64,000 nucleotides of DNA from Faecalicatena faecalis (GCF_012524165.2 NZ_JABACJ020000029.1:55639-119638), one strand, 5' to 3'; shown: positions 50,366 to 59,839, numbered from the stretch's first letter. The notes: generated by a model not told the origin, from the letters alone. Numbers and translations are program-made.

Positions 50366-52798
50366 ATGTACGCATATGAATGGGACAGTTCTACGGGTGG
50401 ATATGTTCTAACGCCAATGCCATTGGTATTTTCAAAAGAACCGCGTCCCGTGTACTATAGAGAACTTGACATTTTAGGATTTGATAAATATTGGAATTAC
50501 GATAAAAATGATAGTTTACCGTACATGTGGGCGGAAGCTAATAACTATTATTATCGTGGAAGGCTTGTCGCAAAGACCAAGGGGGGGTCTCTTTATACAG
50601 CACCGGAACTGGTTATAATTGATGAACCAGAGCCGCAAGGCTATCCACTTCGTTATGTTGATATTCCGGCTATGGTTGAAAAGAATCGACAGTCAATGGA
50701 ACAATTAACACAGGAAACAATAAAGAAAATTTATAATACTTTCATCGAGTATAAAGAAAAAGTAGATGTATTTTATGTGGCGTTTTCTGGAGGTAAGGAT
50801 AGTGTGGTGGTGTTGGATTTAGTTCAACGAGCACTTCCACATAACTGTTTTAAGGTTCTATTTGGTGACACTGGAATGGAATTCCCAGATACATATAAGA
50901 CGGTTGAGAAAATTAAACAAATTTGTGCTGAGGAAAATATTGATTTTTTACAAGCTAAATCGAAACTTATACCTGAAAATACTTGGAGAGTATTTGGACC
51001 TCCAGCCGTAACAATGCGTTGGTGTTGTAGTGTTCATAAAACGACGCCACAAATAATGCTTTTACGAGAAATTCTGCATAAACCTGATTTTACAGGTATG
51101 GCATTTACAGGGGTTCGGGGTGATGAGAGTTTATCAAGAAGTGAATATGACGGCATAAGTTATGGTGGTAAGCACTCAGGACAGTATAGTTGTCATCCGA
51201 TTCTTGAATGGAATGCAGCAGAACTATTTTTGTACATATATGAAAATAAAATAGTGTTTAATGAAACGTATAAAATGGGCAATACAAGAGCGGGGTGTCT
51301 TGTGTGTCCAATGTCCCAGGGAAAGCATGACTATATGAAGTATAAGAATTATCCCGAACCTACCAATATATTCATTGATAAAATAATATCTACCAGTGGA
51401 AAAAGAAATTATACAAAAGAAGATTTTGATAGATTTGTTGAACAAGGTTATTGGCGTACTAGAAAAAGTGGTAGGGAATTAAATTTTGGTCATGATAAGC
51501 ATATTTTTGAAATAATCAAGGGACAAAATGTAATTACTATACTGGAAAAAAACGAACGTTGGAAAGAGTGGGCTAAAACGATTGGTCAAGTTACCCGTTT
51601 AAGCGATGATGAGTTTAGCATTACATATGAAGGAAGAGCTTATGTTATTCGGGTTTCTGAAATTCCCAATGGAGGCGGACAGTTTAGGTTCCCTAATTTG
51701 GGAAGTAGTAAGGAGGATATTAAATTTTTATCACTCTTTAAAAGTTCAATTATTAAAAGTGTCTATTGCGTTAATTGCGGTTACTGTGTGGCAGAGTGTA
51801 AAAAGGGTTGTATTGATATGACAAATGGATTACAAATATCAGAACAATGTGAACATTGTTTCAGTTGCCATGACATATATTCTCATTGTTTGAGATACAA
51901 TTCGATAAAAAATAGATTAGGAGCAAAGGCTATGACTGGTCTTGACAGATATTATAGTTTTGGTATTAGAGAAAATTGGTTGAGAGTATATTTTGACTAT
52001 GAAGGTTCTATGGCATTTTGGACTTCTGATGGCGATGGTGAAGTGCCAAATAAGAAAAAAGATGCATTTTTAAATTTTGTTAAAGATGCAGGTTTAGTAA
52101 AAGAAGATAAATCCTTAAAAGGAAAAGATTATAAATATACAAAATATAAGCCAAACGAATTTGCACAAAAGATGTTTTTACTTGGTGTAGATGATGAAAA
52201 TATGTGGGCGTATTTGATGTGCAATTTAGTATATGCGGAAGATTCAGAAGAATTTAGATGGTTTATAAAAAATATACCTTTTGGAGAAACAACAACACTG
52301 GAATCTGTAAAACTTCGCTTAGAAGAAGTAATGGAAAATGACAAGTCTGGTCTAGGAAAGAGAAATGTATGCGATGCACTCAAATCATTTATTGTTAAGA
52401 CACCGTTTGGAAAACAACTTGGACTTGGTAGCGTTGCTGACTATGAGGAAAAAGTATCGGCAAATGGTAGAGAGACAATTACTTTAAATTTTTTTGTTAG
52501 AGGTGCATGGGAAAAACCAAATGAGAACGTCATCTTATATTCTCTTTATAAGTTTGCGGAGGCTTGTGGAAATTACAGGCAATTTACATTAACCAGATTG
52601 ATGGATACGTCTATCGAAAGTGCAGGAATTAGTCCAACTCAGATTTTTGGATTAAATCGTGAAACTATGGAGAAGATTTTGAATGGTCTTACCTTTAATT
52701 ATCCAGACCTGATTGAAGCGAGATTTACATTAGGACTAGACAACATTACGCTTAAGAGCAATAGGAACGCTGACGAAATTTTGAACGAACTGTTCTAA
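50366..52798 (+). CDS. PAPS-reductase-family/ferredoxin fusion (DndC-like chemistry)
   Basis: This 810-residue protein has an N-terminal unique domain (about 1-120), a PAPS-reductase/ATP-pyrophosphatase domain with the PP-loop FSGGKDSVVVLD (141-146) and GVRGDES, cysteines Cys220-Cys221 and Cys311-x2-Cys314 in the CC...CxxC pattern that binds a 4Fe-4S cluster in APS reductase and DndC, then a ferredoxin-like region with Cys468, 471, 474, 478, 482 and Cys495, 498, 501, 508, enough for two more clusters. The last ~280 residues, starting SFGIRENWLRVYF, may be a DUF4007-type domain. DndC-type enzymes activate DNA for sulfur insertion; a similar nucleotide- or DNA-modifying role is inferred, not shown. 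It starts 5 bp after the previous frame and 15 bp before the ATPase gene. Confidence 0.85.
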   Translation: MYAYEWDSSTGGYVLTPMPLVFSKEPRPVYYRELDILGFDKYWNYDKNDSLPYMWAEANNYYYRGRLVAKTKGGSLYTAPELVIIDEPEPQGYPLRYVDIPAMVEKNRQSMEQLTQETIKKIYNTFIEYKEKVDVFYVAFSGGKDSVVVLDLVQRALPHNCFKVLFGDTGMEFPDTYKTVEKIKQICAEENIDFLQAKSKLIPENTWRVFGPPAVTMRWCCSVHKTTPQIMLLREILHKPDFTGMAFTGVRGDESLSRSEYDGISYGGKHSGQYSCHPILEWNAAELFLYIYENKIVFNETYKMGNTRAGCLVCPMSQGKHDYMKYKNYPEPTNIFIDKIISTSGKRNYTKEDFDRFVEQGYWRTRKSGRELNFGHDKHIFEIIKGQNVITILEKNERWKEWAKTIGQVTRLSDDEFSITYEGRAYVIRVSEIPNGGGQFRFPNLGSSKEDIKFLSLFKSSIIKSVYCVNCGYCVAECKKGCIDMTNGLQISEQCEHCFSCHDIYSHCLRYNSIKNRLGAKAMTGLDRYYSFGIRENWLRVYFDYEGSMAFWTSDGDGEVPNKKKDAFLNFVKDAGLVKEDKSLKGKDYKYTKYKPNEFAQKMFLLGVDDENMWAYLMCNLVYAEDSEEFRWFIKNIPFGETTTLESVKLRLEEVMENDKSGLGKRNVCDALKSFIVKTPFGKQLGLGSVADYEEKVSANGRETITLNFFVRGAWEKPNENVILYSLYKFAEACGNYRQFTLTRLMDTSIESAGISPTQIFGLNRETMEKILNGLTFNYPDLIEARFTLGLDNITLKSNRNADEILNELF

Positions 52799-52813
52799 GG
52801 AGGAAAAGAAAAA

Positions 52814-55800
52814 ATGAGCTACAGAGAGTATTTTGACATTGACCCGGAATATTTTCCACAGGTAGATAAAAAAATCATTGAGGAACAACCTGATTTGTGG
52901 AAAAAGTTCTATCCGCACCCTTCTTTTATACAGCTTCTGAAATCTATGGTAGATGTATTGGCTCGTAAGCAAAAATTGTCTATTTGGGTTGACGGTGCTT
53001 ATGGCACTGGTAAATCTCATGCAGTTTTTACTTTGAAAAAACTTATTGAAGCATCGGATGAAGAGATAAATTCTTATTTTGAGCGTTATAAGCTTGATGA
53101 TTTCCTTTGCAAAAAGTTGCTTACTCAAAAAAATGAAGGCAAGATTCTTGTTTGTCATCGTTATGGGTCATCTGATATTCAAAGTGATACGGATTTGATT
53201 GTAGCGATTCAGGAAGGTGTGGAGAAGGCACTTTTTGATGCTGGCATTGAGAATGCTGCTAATTCTTCTTTAAAGAATTCGCTTGTTCGGTATTTCGGGG
53301 ATGAGGAAAACAAACAAAGTTTTGATATCTATGCTAAAGGTAAATATCGAACAGTTCTTGGTGGAGATACTGCTGACAATATACTGAAAAAATTGAACGA
53401 GTATGAAGAAGAATCGTTGAATGCACTTATTGAAAAGGTGTTTAAAGTTCCTGTTGTAAAAGGTGGATTCGCCATGAATACTGGAGAACTCTGCGATTGG
53501 ATTCGAGAAGTCATTAAAAAGAATAATCTCAAAGAATTAGTGTTCATTTGGGATGAATTTTCTGAGTACTTTGAGAACAATATGCATCATTTGACAGGGT
53601 TTCAGCAGATATCAGAGCTTGCGGCTACCGCCCCGTTCTGTTTGATGATTGTTACTCATAAGGCAGAAGGATATTTTTCAGATGGTGATCCTGATAAGAG
53701 AAAAATTCTTGACCGCTTTGTATCACCGGTACATATTTCTCTTCCTGAAAATATAGCATTTGAATTAATGCATGAGGCTTTGAAAGTAACTGATGATGCT
53801 GATAAGGCAGAGAAGTGGGAAAAACATAAAAAAAGCTTAGACCACCGTACTATGCAAAGCCGCACTGTGGTAAAAAATAAGATAGGGCTTACGGACAAGG
53901 ATTTGAGTAATGTTTTGCCAATTCATCCGTATGCAGCGTTAATCCTTCAACATATTTCTATTTATTATACTTCTACAGCTCGTAGTATGTTCAATTTTAT
54001 CAAAAATGATGAAGGAGACGATGTTAAGGCATTTCAGTGGTTTATCGATAACTACGATTTTAGCTCTACAAATCCTTTTGTTACTATCGATATGCTTTGG
54101 AATTTCTTTTATGAAACTGGTAGCCAGAAGTTGGCGGATGGTATAAGAGAAGTTCTAAGTTGTTATACACCAAAAATGGATAAGGAACTTTTGGAAGACG
54201 AAAAACGAGTACTTAAGGTTATTTTACTGCTTCAGGCTATATCTGAAAGGATGGTTGGTAATCGCGATATTTTCCTTCCAAATGACAAAAACTTAACGAT
54301 GGCATTTGAAGGTACAGATTTGGAATTTACTGCACCCAAAATTGCTAAAAAGCTCTTGAACGACCATGTTGTGACCAGAATACCACTTACTGGCGATGTG
54401 TTTTCATACTGTTGCAAAAATATGGGACCTATTGTGGACCCCACTCCGTTTATGTCACAAGCAAAGGCGAAATCTACGAAAGATATGTCGTTTATGGCAG
54501 GTAGCAATTTACGTACAATAATTGAATTTACTGGTGCATTGAAACTTCGTTATTCACTGACATATGCTACGCTTTCGGACTTTGATAGCGAAATTAAAAA
54601 GGCAAACAATCCAAGTGTCAATAGCAATAAACTTTATACGGTTACGACCATCGGCAGAGATTCTGCTGAGAGTGGTGCGTTGAAAAAGAAAATAGAAAAT
54701 TTTTTTGCAAATAGTCCTGAATCAAATGCAGTTGTAATAGACAGCTCAGCGTGTATTCTTGGGGATGGCGAATACGATGAGTTTGTCGAAAATTATGCCA
54801 TGTCACTTGCCATCGGAAACAGTGACTTAGACCAGCGTAAAACATATGAGGGATATGCTATTGAAGTTCTATCAAATTGGGCAAAGCGTATCAAGAGTGG
54901 TTCATTCTATGTTTATTCTAGGTATGCTACAAGTGGTGAAAGAGTAGCCAATATGCAAGACCTCTTTGCTTATTTACTCGATATTGACAAATTTCATTAT
55001 CCACAATGCCTTGAGAGTGCTTATACGAATGTATTGAATACCATGTTTGATGCAAATTCACTTGGTGCAGGTGCGATTTGTGGTATCAATGAAGAAACCA
55101 AAGGTACATTCCGTTCTGGTAATGAGGCAACCAAACTTGAAAATGTTTTAAAAGATGCATGGAAAACGCAAGAATATTGGAAATCTTCACACTCATATAT
55201 TGCAAGCCTAAAAAAAGAAGTAGATGAGTATATTAACAAAGCATTTGAGAAAAGTGACCGAATTTCCATTGCTTCAATATACGAGATGCTCAAAGCAGAG
55301 CCTTTTGGTTTTATGCCTTGTAACCTTACGGCATTTATTCTTGGTTTTGTTCTGAAAGAATATGCAAATGGCATTTATTCATACAGCGACAATCTTACCA
55401 CTGTACCATTAGATACGGAAAAACTTGCAAGTATGATTTCAGAAGTTATCAAGCAAGATAACAATCCAGACAAGCGTTATAAGGATAAGTTTATTGTAAC
55501 GTTGACTGAGGAAGAGCGTGCATTCAATAAGGCAACATCATTAGCCTTTGATATTCCTGAAATGTACTGTGTTTCTATTACTGAAACCCGGTCTAGGATT
55601 CGAGAGCGAATGAAAGGTTTTTCATTCCCAATTTGGGTAATTAAGTATGTTTTTGACGGAAATACTTTTAAGACGGGTAAAGATGTTATTTCTAAGCTTA
55701 TTGATTATTATTGTGGCATTGCTAACAATAAAAATATGGAAGGAGAAAAGTCGGATAATGATATTGCACTTGCTATTGGTAGATTATGCCTTGACCATGA

Positions 55801-56413
55801 AGGCGTTGCAGAGGATTTGAAGTCAATCCTTAAAGATGATAATTGTAAGAGCGGAATGCTTGAGTATTTAAAGCTATATGAAGGTGGAAAGCTTCCTTCT
55901 GTTGCGGCAAAGCTTAATGATGGCGGTCAGTATATTAATCAGTTGAAGTATAAGTTTAGTTCTGATGATGCAAATTGGGTGTGGAGTACGGATACTGTTA
56001 ATGCAAAAATTGACGAATTGATTTGTGAATATGAAATTATAGAAATCAGTAATAGTATTCTTGCAAAGCATGATACATATGTAGATACGCTTCGTGCATG
56101 GATGGATAAAATAGGACAAATTCGTTTAGCTTTCTCTGTAATTAAAAATGAGCTTGGAGATAGTAAAGCGTTTTTTGAAATGCTTTATAATCTTTATAAA
56201 CAGAGAACCCTTCCTGATTCACAAAAGAAACGGTTTCTTAATCTTCTTTGTGAAAATACGGACAATTTCAAACATTTTATGAGGAATCAGAGCAGTTTGT
56301 TTGTTAAAGCTTTTTGTTTCTATTTGGATGACCTTACAGAAGAGGATGTTAAATACATTATTGATGATGACACATATGGATTTGCTGGTTCTTATTTTGT
56401 TGAGGTAAGATAA
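52814..56413 (+). CDS. 1199-residue P-loop ATPase of the defence-type operon
   Basis: Walker A is GAYGTGKSHAV (residues 61-71) and Walker B LVFIWDEFSEYF (Asp247, Glu248). The rest is a long, mostly helical region without a domain I can name. The length and N-terminal ATPase placement resemble BrxC/PglY, the large ATPase of BREX systems, though similarity is limited to the ATPase motifs by eye. It is the last gene of the operon, and its stop codon lies within the terminator stem. It has its own AAGGAGG site. The likely role is energy-dependent assembly or DNA translocation with the PAPS-type enzyme; this is inference. Confidence 0.8.
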   Translation: MSYREYFDIDPEYFPQVDKKIIEEQPDLWKKFYPHPSFIQLLKSMVDVLARKQKLSIWVDGAYGTGKSHAVFTLKKLIEASDEEINSYFERYKLDDFLCKKLLTQKNEGKILVCHRYGSSDIQSDTDLIVAIQEGVEKALFDAGIENAANSSLKNSLVRYFGDEENKQSFDIYAKGKYRTVLGGDTADNILKKLNEYEEESLNALIEKVFKVPVVKGGFAMNTGELCDWIREVIKKNNLKELVFIWDEFSEYFENNMHHLTGFQQISELAATAPFCLMIVTHKAEGYFSDGDPDKRKILDRFVSPVHISLPENIAFELMHEALKVTDDADKAEKWEKHKKSLDHRTMQSRTVVKNKIGLTDKDLSNVLPIHPYAALILQHISIYYTSTARSMFNFIKNDEGDDVKAFQWFIDNYDFSSTNPFVTIDMLWNFFYETGSQKLADGIREVLSCYTPKMDKELLEDEKRVLKVILLLQAISERMVGNRDIFLPNDKNLTMAFEGTDLEFTAPKIAKKLLNDHVVTRIPLTGDVFSYCCKNMGPIVDPTPFMSQAKAKSTKDMSFMAGSNLRTIIEFTGALKLRYSLTYATLSDFDSEIKKANNPSVNSNKLYTVTTIGRDSAESGALKKKIENFFANSPESNAVVIDSSACILGDGEYDEFVENYAMSLAIGNSDLDQRKTYEGYAIEVLSNWAKRIKSGSFYVYSRYATSGERVANMQDLFAYLLDIDKFHYPQCLESAYTNVLNTMFDANSLGAGAICGINEETKGTFRSGNEATKLENVLKDAWKTQEYWKSSHSYIASLKKEVDEYINKAFEKSDRISIASIYEMLKAEPFGFMPCNLTAFILGFVLKEYANGIYSYSDNLTTVPLDTEKLASMISEVIKQDNNPDKRYKDKFIVTLTEEERAFNKATSLAFDIPEMYCVSITETRSRIRERMKGFSFPIWVIKYVFDGNTFKTGKDVISKLIDYYCGIANNKNMEGEKSDNDIALAIGRLCLDHEGVAEDLKSILKDDNCKSGMLEYLKLYEGGKLPSVAAKLNDGGQYINQLKYKFSSDDANWVWSTDTVNAKIDELICEYEIIEISNSILAKHDTYVDTLRAWMDKIGQIRLAFSVIKNELGDSKAFFEMLYNLYKQRTLPDSQKKRFLNLLCENTDNFKHFMRNQSSLFVKAFCFYLDDLTEEDVKYIIDDDTYGFAGSYFVEVR

Positions 56414-56453
56414 CGATACCTTTTTTGCAGAGGGTGTTATCTTACCTCTTTTT
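56402..56453 (+). terminator. Terminator closing the XRE/PAPS-reductase/ATPase operon
   Basis: GAGGTAAGATAAC (56402-56414) pairs with GTTATCTTACCTC (56436-56448), followed by TTTTTG. The stem includes the ATPase stop codon. It shows that the operon is complete at its 3' end and is not cut off by the element to the right. Confidence 0.9.
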
Positions 56454-56461
56454 GATGTATG

Positions 56462-58138
56462 TTAGATAGCATAACTCTTTACGTCGGCTCCTATCTGTCT
56501 GAAATAGGAGATACTTTCAGTAGGCTTGTCGCCTGTATCAACTCTGCCGACAAAGCTATAAAAGATTTCGATTTTGCGGGTGTTCGTTTCCTTATCCAGT
56601 TCGTGAATAAGAATACGGTCAATAAATTCATGGACGTTTTCGTAGGTCAGTTCTTCAATCGCTGTGTATCTGCGTACCAGTGCGACAAACCTTTTTACGT
56701 CCGCGCTGCGCTCGGTGGCGTTGTCGATTTCCTGTGACAGCTCCGCAATCCTCCGGGTCAGCGTCTTTTTTTCTTCATCATAGCCGGAAGTCAGAAAAGC
56801 AAATTGTTCATCTGAAAGTTTCCCTAAAGCGTTGTCCTCGTAGAGCTTGCGGAATAAGATGTTCAGCTCGTTAATACGGTTCTGCGCCTTGTCAAGTTCT
56901 TTCCGCTGCTGTGTCAGCGTCTTTTGTACTGCCTTTGCGCTGCACTCGTTGGCGGTTTCGATAAACTCCTGTTCATGCTCTTTCACATAAGACGTTACTC
57001 GCTGCAAGTCTGCAAGGACAAGTTCTTTCAATACGCTTTTGCGGATATAATGCGTAGTGCAGAGCATATCATTTCTTGCCCGGTTGCGGTAGTTGCCGCA
57101 AGTGTAGGCGTGTTTCCGTTCAAGCGTCCCGGCTCCGCGTACTGCATACATTTTGTAGCCGCAGTCCCCACAAAAGAGCAGCCCGGAAAACAGGTCAATT
57201 TCATCAACCTTTGTCGGGCGTTGCCGGGTGGCAATCCGCTTCTGTGCAAGTTCAAAGGTTTCTTCATCAATCAAAGGTTCGTGAGTGTTGGGGAAGAAAT
57301 ACCTTTTTTCCTCCGGGTTCTTTTTCGTCTTTTTCGACTTATAAGATACCTTGTAGGTTTTCCCGGTTATGGTATGCCCTAAATACTCTTTCCTTGTCAG
57401 AATGTCGTACAGTGTCTTATCCGGCCAGTTGTACCATGCGTTGAGCTGTGGGCGGGGGTGGCGTTTGCTCCCTGTCCTGCGGTAGCGCAGTTCCCCGACG
57501 GTCAATATCTCATTGTCCCGCAGCCAGTTCTGGATTTCACACATACGGTCGCCCCGTACATACATTGCAAAAATCTGTTTTACGACGTGTGCCGTTTCCG
57601 GGTCGGGTATCAGATGATTGCGGTTATCCGGGTCGATAAGGTAGCCGTAAGGAGCTTCGCCGTTGACGCGCTCGCCTTTCTGTGCCTTTGCCTGTTTGAC
57701 AGCCCGGATTTTCTTTGAGGTGTCGCGGGCGTAAAACTCGTTGAACCAGTTCCGCAGAGGGGTAAACTCGTTATCTTCCCTCGCTGTGTCTACACCGTCG
57801 TTAATGGCAATGTAGCGCACTTCGTATTCGGGGAAAACAATCTCTATCAGTTCGCCGGTTTTCAGATAATTACGTCCCAGACGGGAAAGGTCTTTTGTTA
57901 TGACGGTCGCCACGTTCCCGGCTTCAACCTCATGCAGCATGGCTTGAAGCCCCTCACGCTCAAAGCTCACGCCGGAAAATCCGTCGTCTACAAAAAAGCG
58001 TGTGTTGAAAAAGTGGTGTTCGTCAGCATACTTTTGTAAAATCAGTTTTTGGTTCTGTATGCTTTCGCTTTCCCCGGCTTGCATATCTTCCTGGCTCAAT
58101 CTGCAATATAAAGCGGTAATCTTGTCTGTCTGTAACAT
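56462..58138 (-). CDS. Large serine recombinase (TnpX/TndX type)
   Basis: This enzyme cuts and rejoins att sites of the element through a 5'-phosphoserine link. The catalytic domain starts TDKITALYCRLSQEDM (Ser15), with DDGFSGVSFEREGL and TKDLSRLGRNYLKTG. The recombinase domain has APYGYLIDPDN, a zinc ribbon (SGLLFCGDCGYKMY, then CGNYRN), a coiled coil (about 405-470) and a C-terminal FIDRILIHELD segment. I chose the ATG at 58138, 5 bp after AAAGGAGG, giving 558 residues. Position at the very end of the element is as in Tn4451 and Tn5397. Confidence 0.92.
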   Translation of the reverse strand: MLQTDKITALYCRLSQEDMQAGESESIQNQKLILQKYADEHHFFNTRFFVDDGFSGVSFEREGLQAMLHEVEAGNVATVITKDLSRLGRNYLKTGELIEIVFPEYEVRYIAINDGVDTAREDNEFTPLRNWFNEFYARDTSKKIRAVKQAKAQKGERVNGEAPYGYLIDPDNRNHLIPDPETAHVVKQIFAMYVRGDRMCEIQNWLRDNEILTVGELRYRRTGSKRHPRPQLNAWYNWPDKTLYDILTRKEYLGHTITGKTYKVSYKSKKTKKNPEEKRYFFPNTHEPLIDEETFELAQKRIATRQRPTKVDEIDLFSGLLFCGDCGYKMYAVRGAGTLERKHAYTCGNYRNRARNDMLCTTHYIRKSVLKELVLADLQRVTSYVKEHEQEFIETANECSAKAVQKTLTQQRKELDKAQNRINELNILFRKLYEDNALGKLSDEQFAFLTSGYDEEKKTLTRRIAELSQEIDNATERSADVKRFVALVRRYTAIEELTYENVHEFIDRILIHELDKETNTRKIEIFYSFVGRVDTGDKPTESISYFRQIGADVKSYAI

Positions 58139-58238
58139 TTTGTCCTCCTTTCCGACGACAGACAAGCATGGTATTTGTACTGTCTATATTATACCACATA
58201 CCGCTGCCTGTGTCATGTATAAAATGTGAAGAAACGCC

Positions 58239-58406
58239 CTATTTCCGGGCGTTTGCGGGGTTCAGCTCCATGTCCTTGCGAATGAGCTTCTTTATCTTTT
58301 TATCCAGTGTGTCCGTTGCGCGTTCACTTGCGGACGAACATACAAGGTAAGTAACTTTTCCGATTTTATGCTCCGTTGTGGTAACGGGCGTCTGGTTTTG
58401 CGTCAA
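58239..58406 (-). CDS. TnpW-like small transposon protein
   Basis: The 55-residue protein, starting at a TTG (58406) after AAAGGGGG, reads LTQNQTPVTTTEHKIGKVTYLVC then SERATDTLDKKIKKLI. It matches TnpW-type proteins found next to TnpX recombinases on Clostridia elements. Function is not known. A longer frame to 58466 lacks a ribosome site. Confidence 0.72.
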   Translation of the reverse strand: MTQNQTPVTTTEHKIGKVTYLVCSSASERATDTLDKKIKKLIRKDMELNPANARK

Positions 58407-58880
58407 AGAAAATCCCCCTTTCTTTCGCAAACATATAATACAGTCTATGAATAGCAGCAAGTCCACTATTCAAGAAAACAAAGGCTTTAATCGGACGGTT
58501 ATTAGCATAACCTCATGGGAATTTCACCCCGGCATGGTTCTCATGCAGCCCTACCCATTGCCTGCGACGCTCTTAACGCTCGGACTGTGGCTGTAAGGAA
58601 GTATCATTGTATATTTTGCGTGTCGTCGCCCGCAAGCCGCTACACTTGCTTTCCGGCGCGGTGTTGGTCGCTCGGCTGTCCGGGCGGGGATAACCTCACC
58701 CGGATAGCGTCATGGCGCACCCACCGTATGGCTCGGCGCAAAAGGAACGTATCCGATTTGCCCTATGCTGCGCCGCCGTTATCTTGCGCCGCTTTCTTTG
58801 TCAAGGTTCAGAATGGCTTTGCTGCCGCGTCAGCAGCGGAACGGAAAAGGGGGAGAGAGAAAGCGTCCCGCCGCTGCGGT
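58407..58880. other. GC-rich gap without a recognised gene
   Basis: I see no gene in this 474-bp stretch. It has open frames on both strands because of high GC, but without ribosome sites or conserved features. Such DNA is common in this family of elements between tnpW and the regulatory genes. Confidence 0.45.
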
Positions 58881-59141
58881 TTATTCCTCTGCCTTAAAGG
58901 TGAGGACAGCCATCATCAGTTTTGCTTGCAGCCGTTCCCGAATGTCGTGGTCTACGCCAAAATAGACGTTCCCGCGCTCGTCGTACAGCTTCCGCATGGA
59001 GAGGCGGGCTATGTAGCCGCTGAAATGCTGCAAGACAATCTTCATAGCGTCCGGGTCGCCCTTTGTCGCTGCCAAAATGACAGGATAGGGAACAAGGGCT
59101 TTTTCCGGGTAGCCGGGTTCGTTACCATTCGTCCCATTCAT
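58881..59141 (-). CDS. Helix-turn-helix protein of Tn916/Tn1549-like elements
   Basis: The 86-residue protein (MNGTNGNEPGYPEKALVPYP then ILAATKGDPDAMKIVLQHFSGYIARLSMR) matches the HTH_16-type regulators paired with a sigma-like gene on Tn916-type elements. Its start lies 9 bp after GGAGG and inside the end of the sigma-like gene, so the two are coupled. It probably helps activate transfer or excision genes. Confidence 0.78.
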   Translation of the reverse strand: MNGTNGNEPGYPEKALVPYPVILAATKGDPDAMKIVLQHFSGYIARLSMRKLYDERGNVYFGVDHDIRERLQAKLMMAVLTFKAEE

Positions 59142-59553
59142 CAGCATTTTCCTCCAGATATTTTTTTAGCAGCTCAAAAGAGCTTGTCCGCCTGTACTGT
59201 ATCGTGCTTCTCGACGTATCGAACAGCTCCGCAATCTCGGTGTCGTTCATTCCCTCGAAATAGTACAGGAGTACGGCTTTGCGCTTTTCTTCCGGCAAAG
59301 TACGGATTGCTTCAAGAAGCAGCTTCGGCGTGATTTTCTTCCCGGCTCTTTCAAAGGCGATTTCCCCTTTGAAATATTCATCAAAGGTATGAAGCTGCCG
59401 CGCTTCTTCTAAGGTCAAGTCGGAAAAGGTAATCTCCCTTGCCTTATGCCTGTGCAGCTCTTTGTGAGCGTCACACGCTTCATTGTGCAGTACCGTATTA
59501 CAAAACTTCTGGAAAGCGCACTGTTTTATAAACTCCCTGCGATTAGGTTCCAC
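59122..59553 (-). CDS. Sigma-70-like regulator (Tn916-type)
   Basis: The 143-residue protein starts at a GTG (59553) preceded by GGGGGTGAG. Its C-terminal part is a sigma region 4 helix-turn-helix: LPEEKRKAVLLYYFEGM, NDTEIAELFDTSRSTIQYRRTSS. Similar proteins on Tn916 and Tn1549 regulate element genes. It overlaps the HTH gene downstream by 20 bp. Confidence 0.8.
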   Translation of the reverse strand: MEPNRREFIKQCAFQKFCNTVLHNEACDAHKELHRHKAREITFSDLTLEEARQLHTFDEYFKGEIAFERAGKKITPKLLLEAIRTLPEEKRKAVLLYYFEGMNDTEIAELFDTSRSTIQYRRTSSFELLKKYLEENADEWDEW

Positions 59554-59728
59554 ATTCTCACCCCCTTTCTCGTTGGAAAGTTGGTGGTGCTTCCCCCTTT
59601 TCGCGGGGCAATACTGCCTTTTGAAAAAAACGCCGAAGATTTTCGGATTTTTTTCAAAAAATTTTTTGAGCAGCAAAATACGCCTGTCCGAAAAGCCCGG
59701 ACAGACGTATAGGTATTGTAAGCGGTAT

Positions 59729-59839
59729 TCAGATGATTAGACAGTTCATATTGATAGACGTAGTTTTCCCCGGCGGTGGTCGGGCTTTTTTTGATGTGTC
59801 AATGACCGTCGGATTTTGTCGATATGGTATGTGCTTCAT
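59729..59839 (-). CDS. 36-residue basic miniprotein
   Basis: An ATG at 59839 has a very strong AAAGGAGG site 7 bp upstream and opens a short frame MKHIPYRQNPTVIDTSKKAR ending INMNCLII at a TGA. It is too short for common gene callers but has a good ribosome site and lies in the regulatory cluster of the element. Possibly a leader or small regulator. Confidence 0.55.
   Translation of the reverse strand: MKHIPYRQNPTVIDTSKKARPPPGKTTSINMNCLII

Noticed and set aside
47656..56453. Interpretation as a BREX type 4 locus truncated by the serine-recombinase element
   Set aside because: A strong terminator overlaps the last stop codon and lies before the element boundary, so the operon ends naturally; no PglZ, PglX or BrxL remnant is visible.
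58515..59333. 272-codon plus-strand frame in the second element
   Set aside because: It runs antisense over the HTH and sigma-like genes; high GC produces long open frames. The minus-strand genes have ribosome sites and domains.
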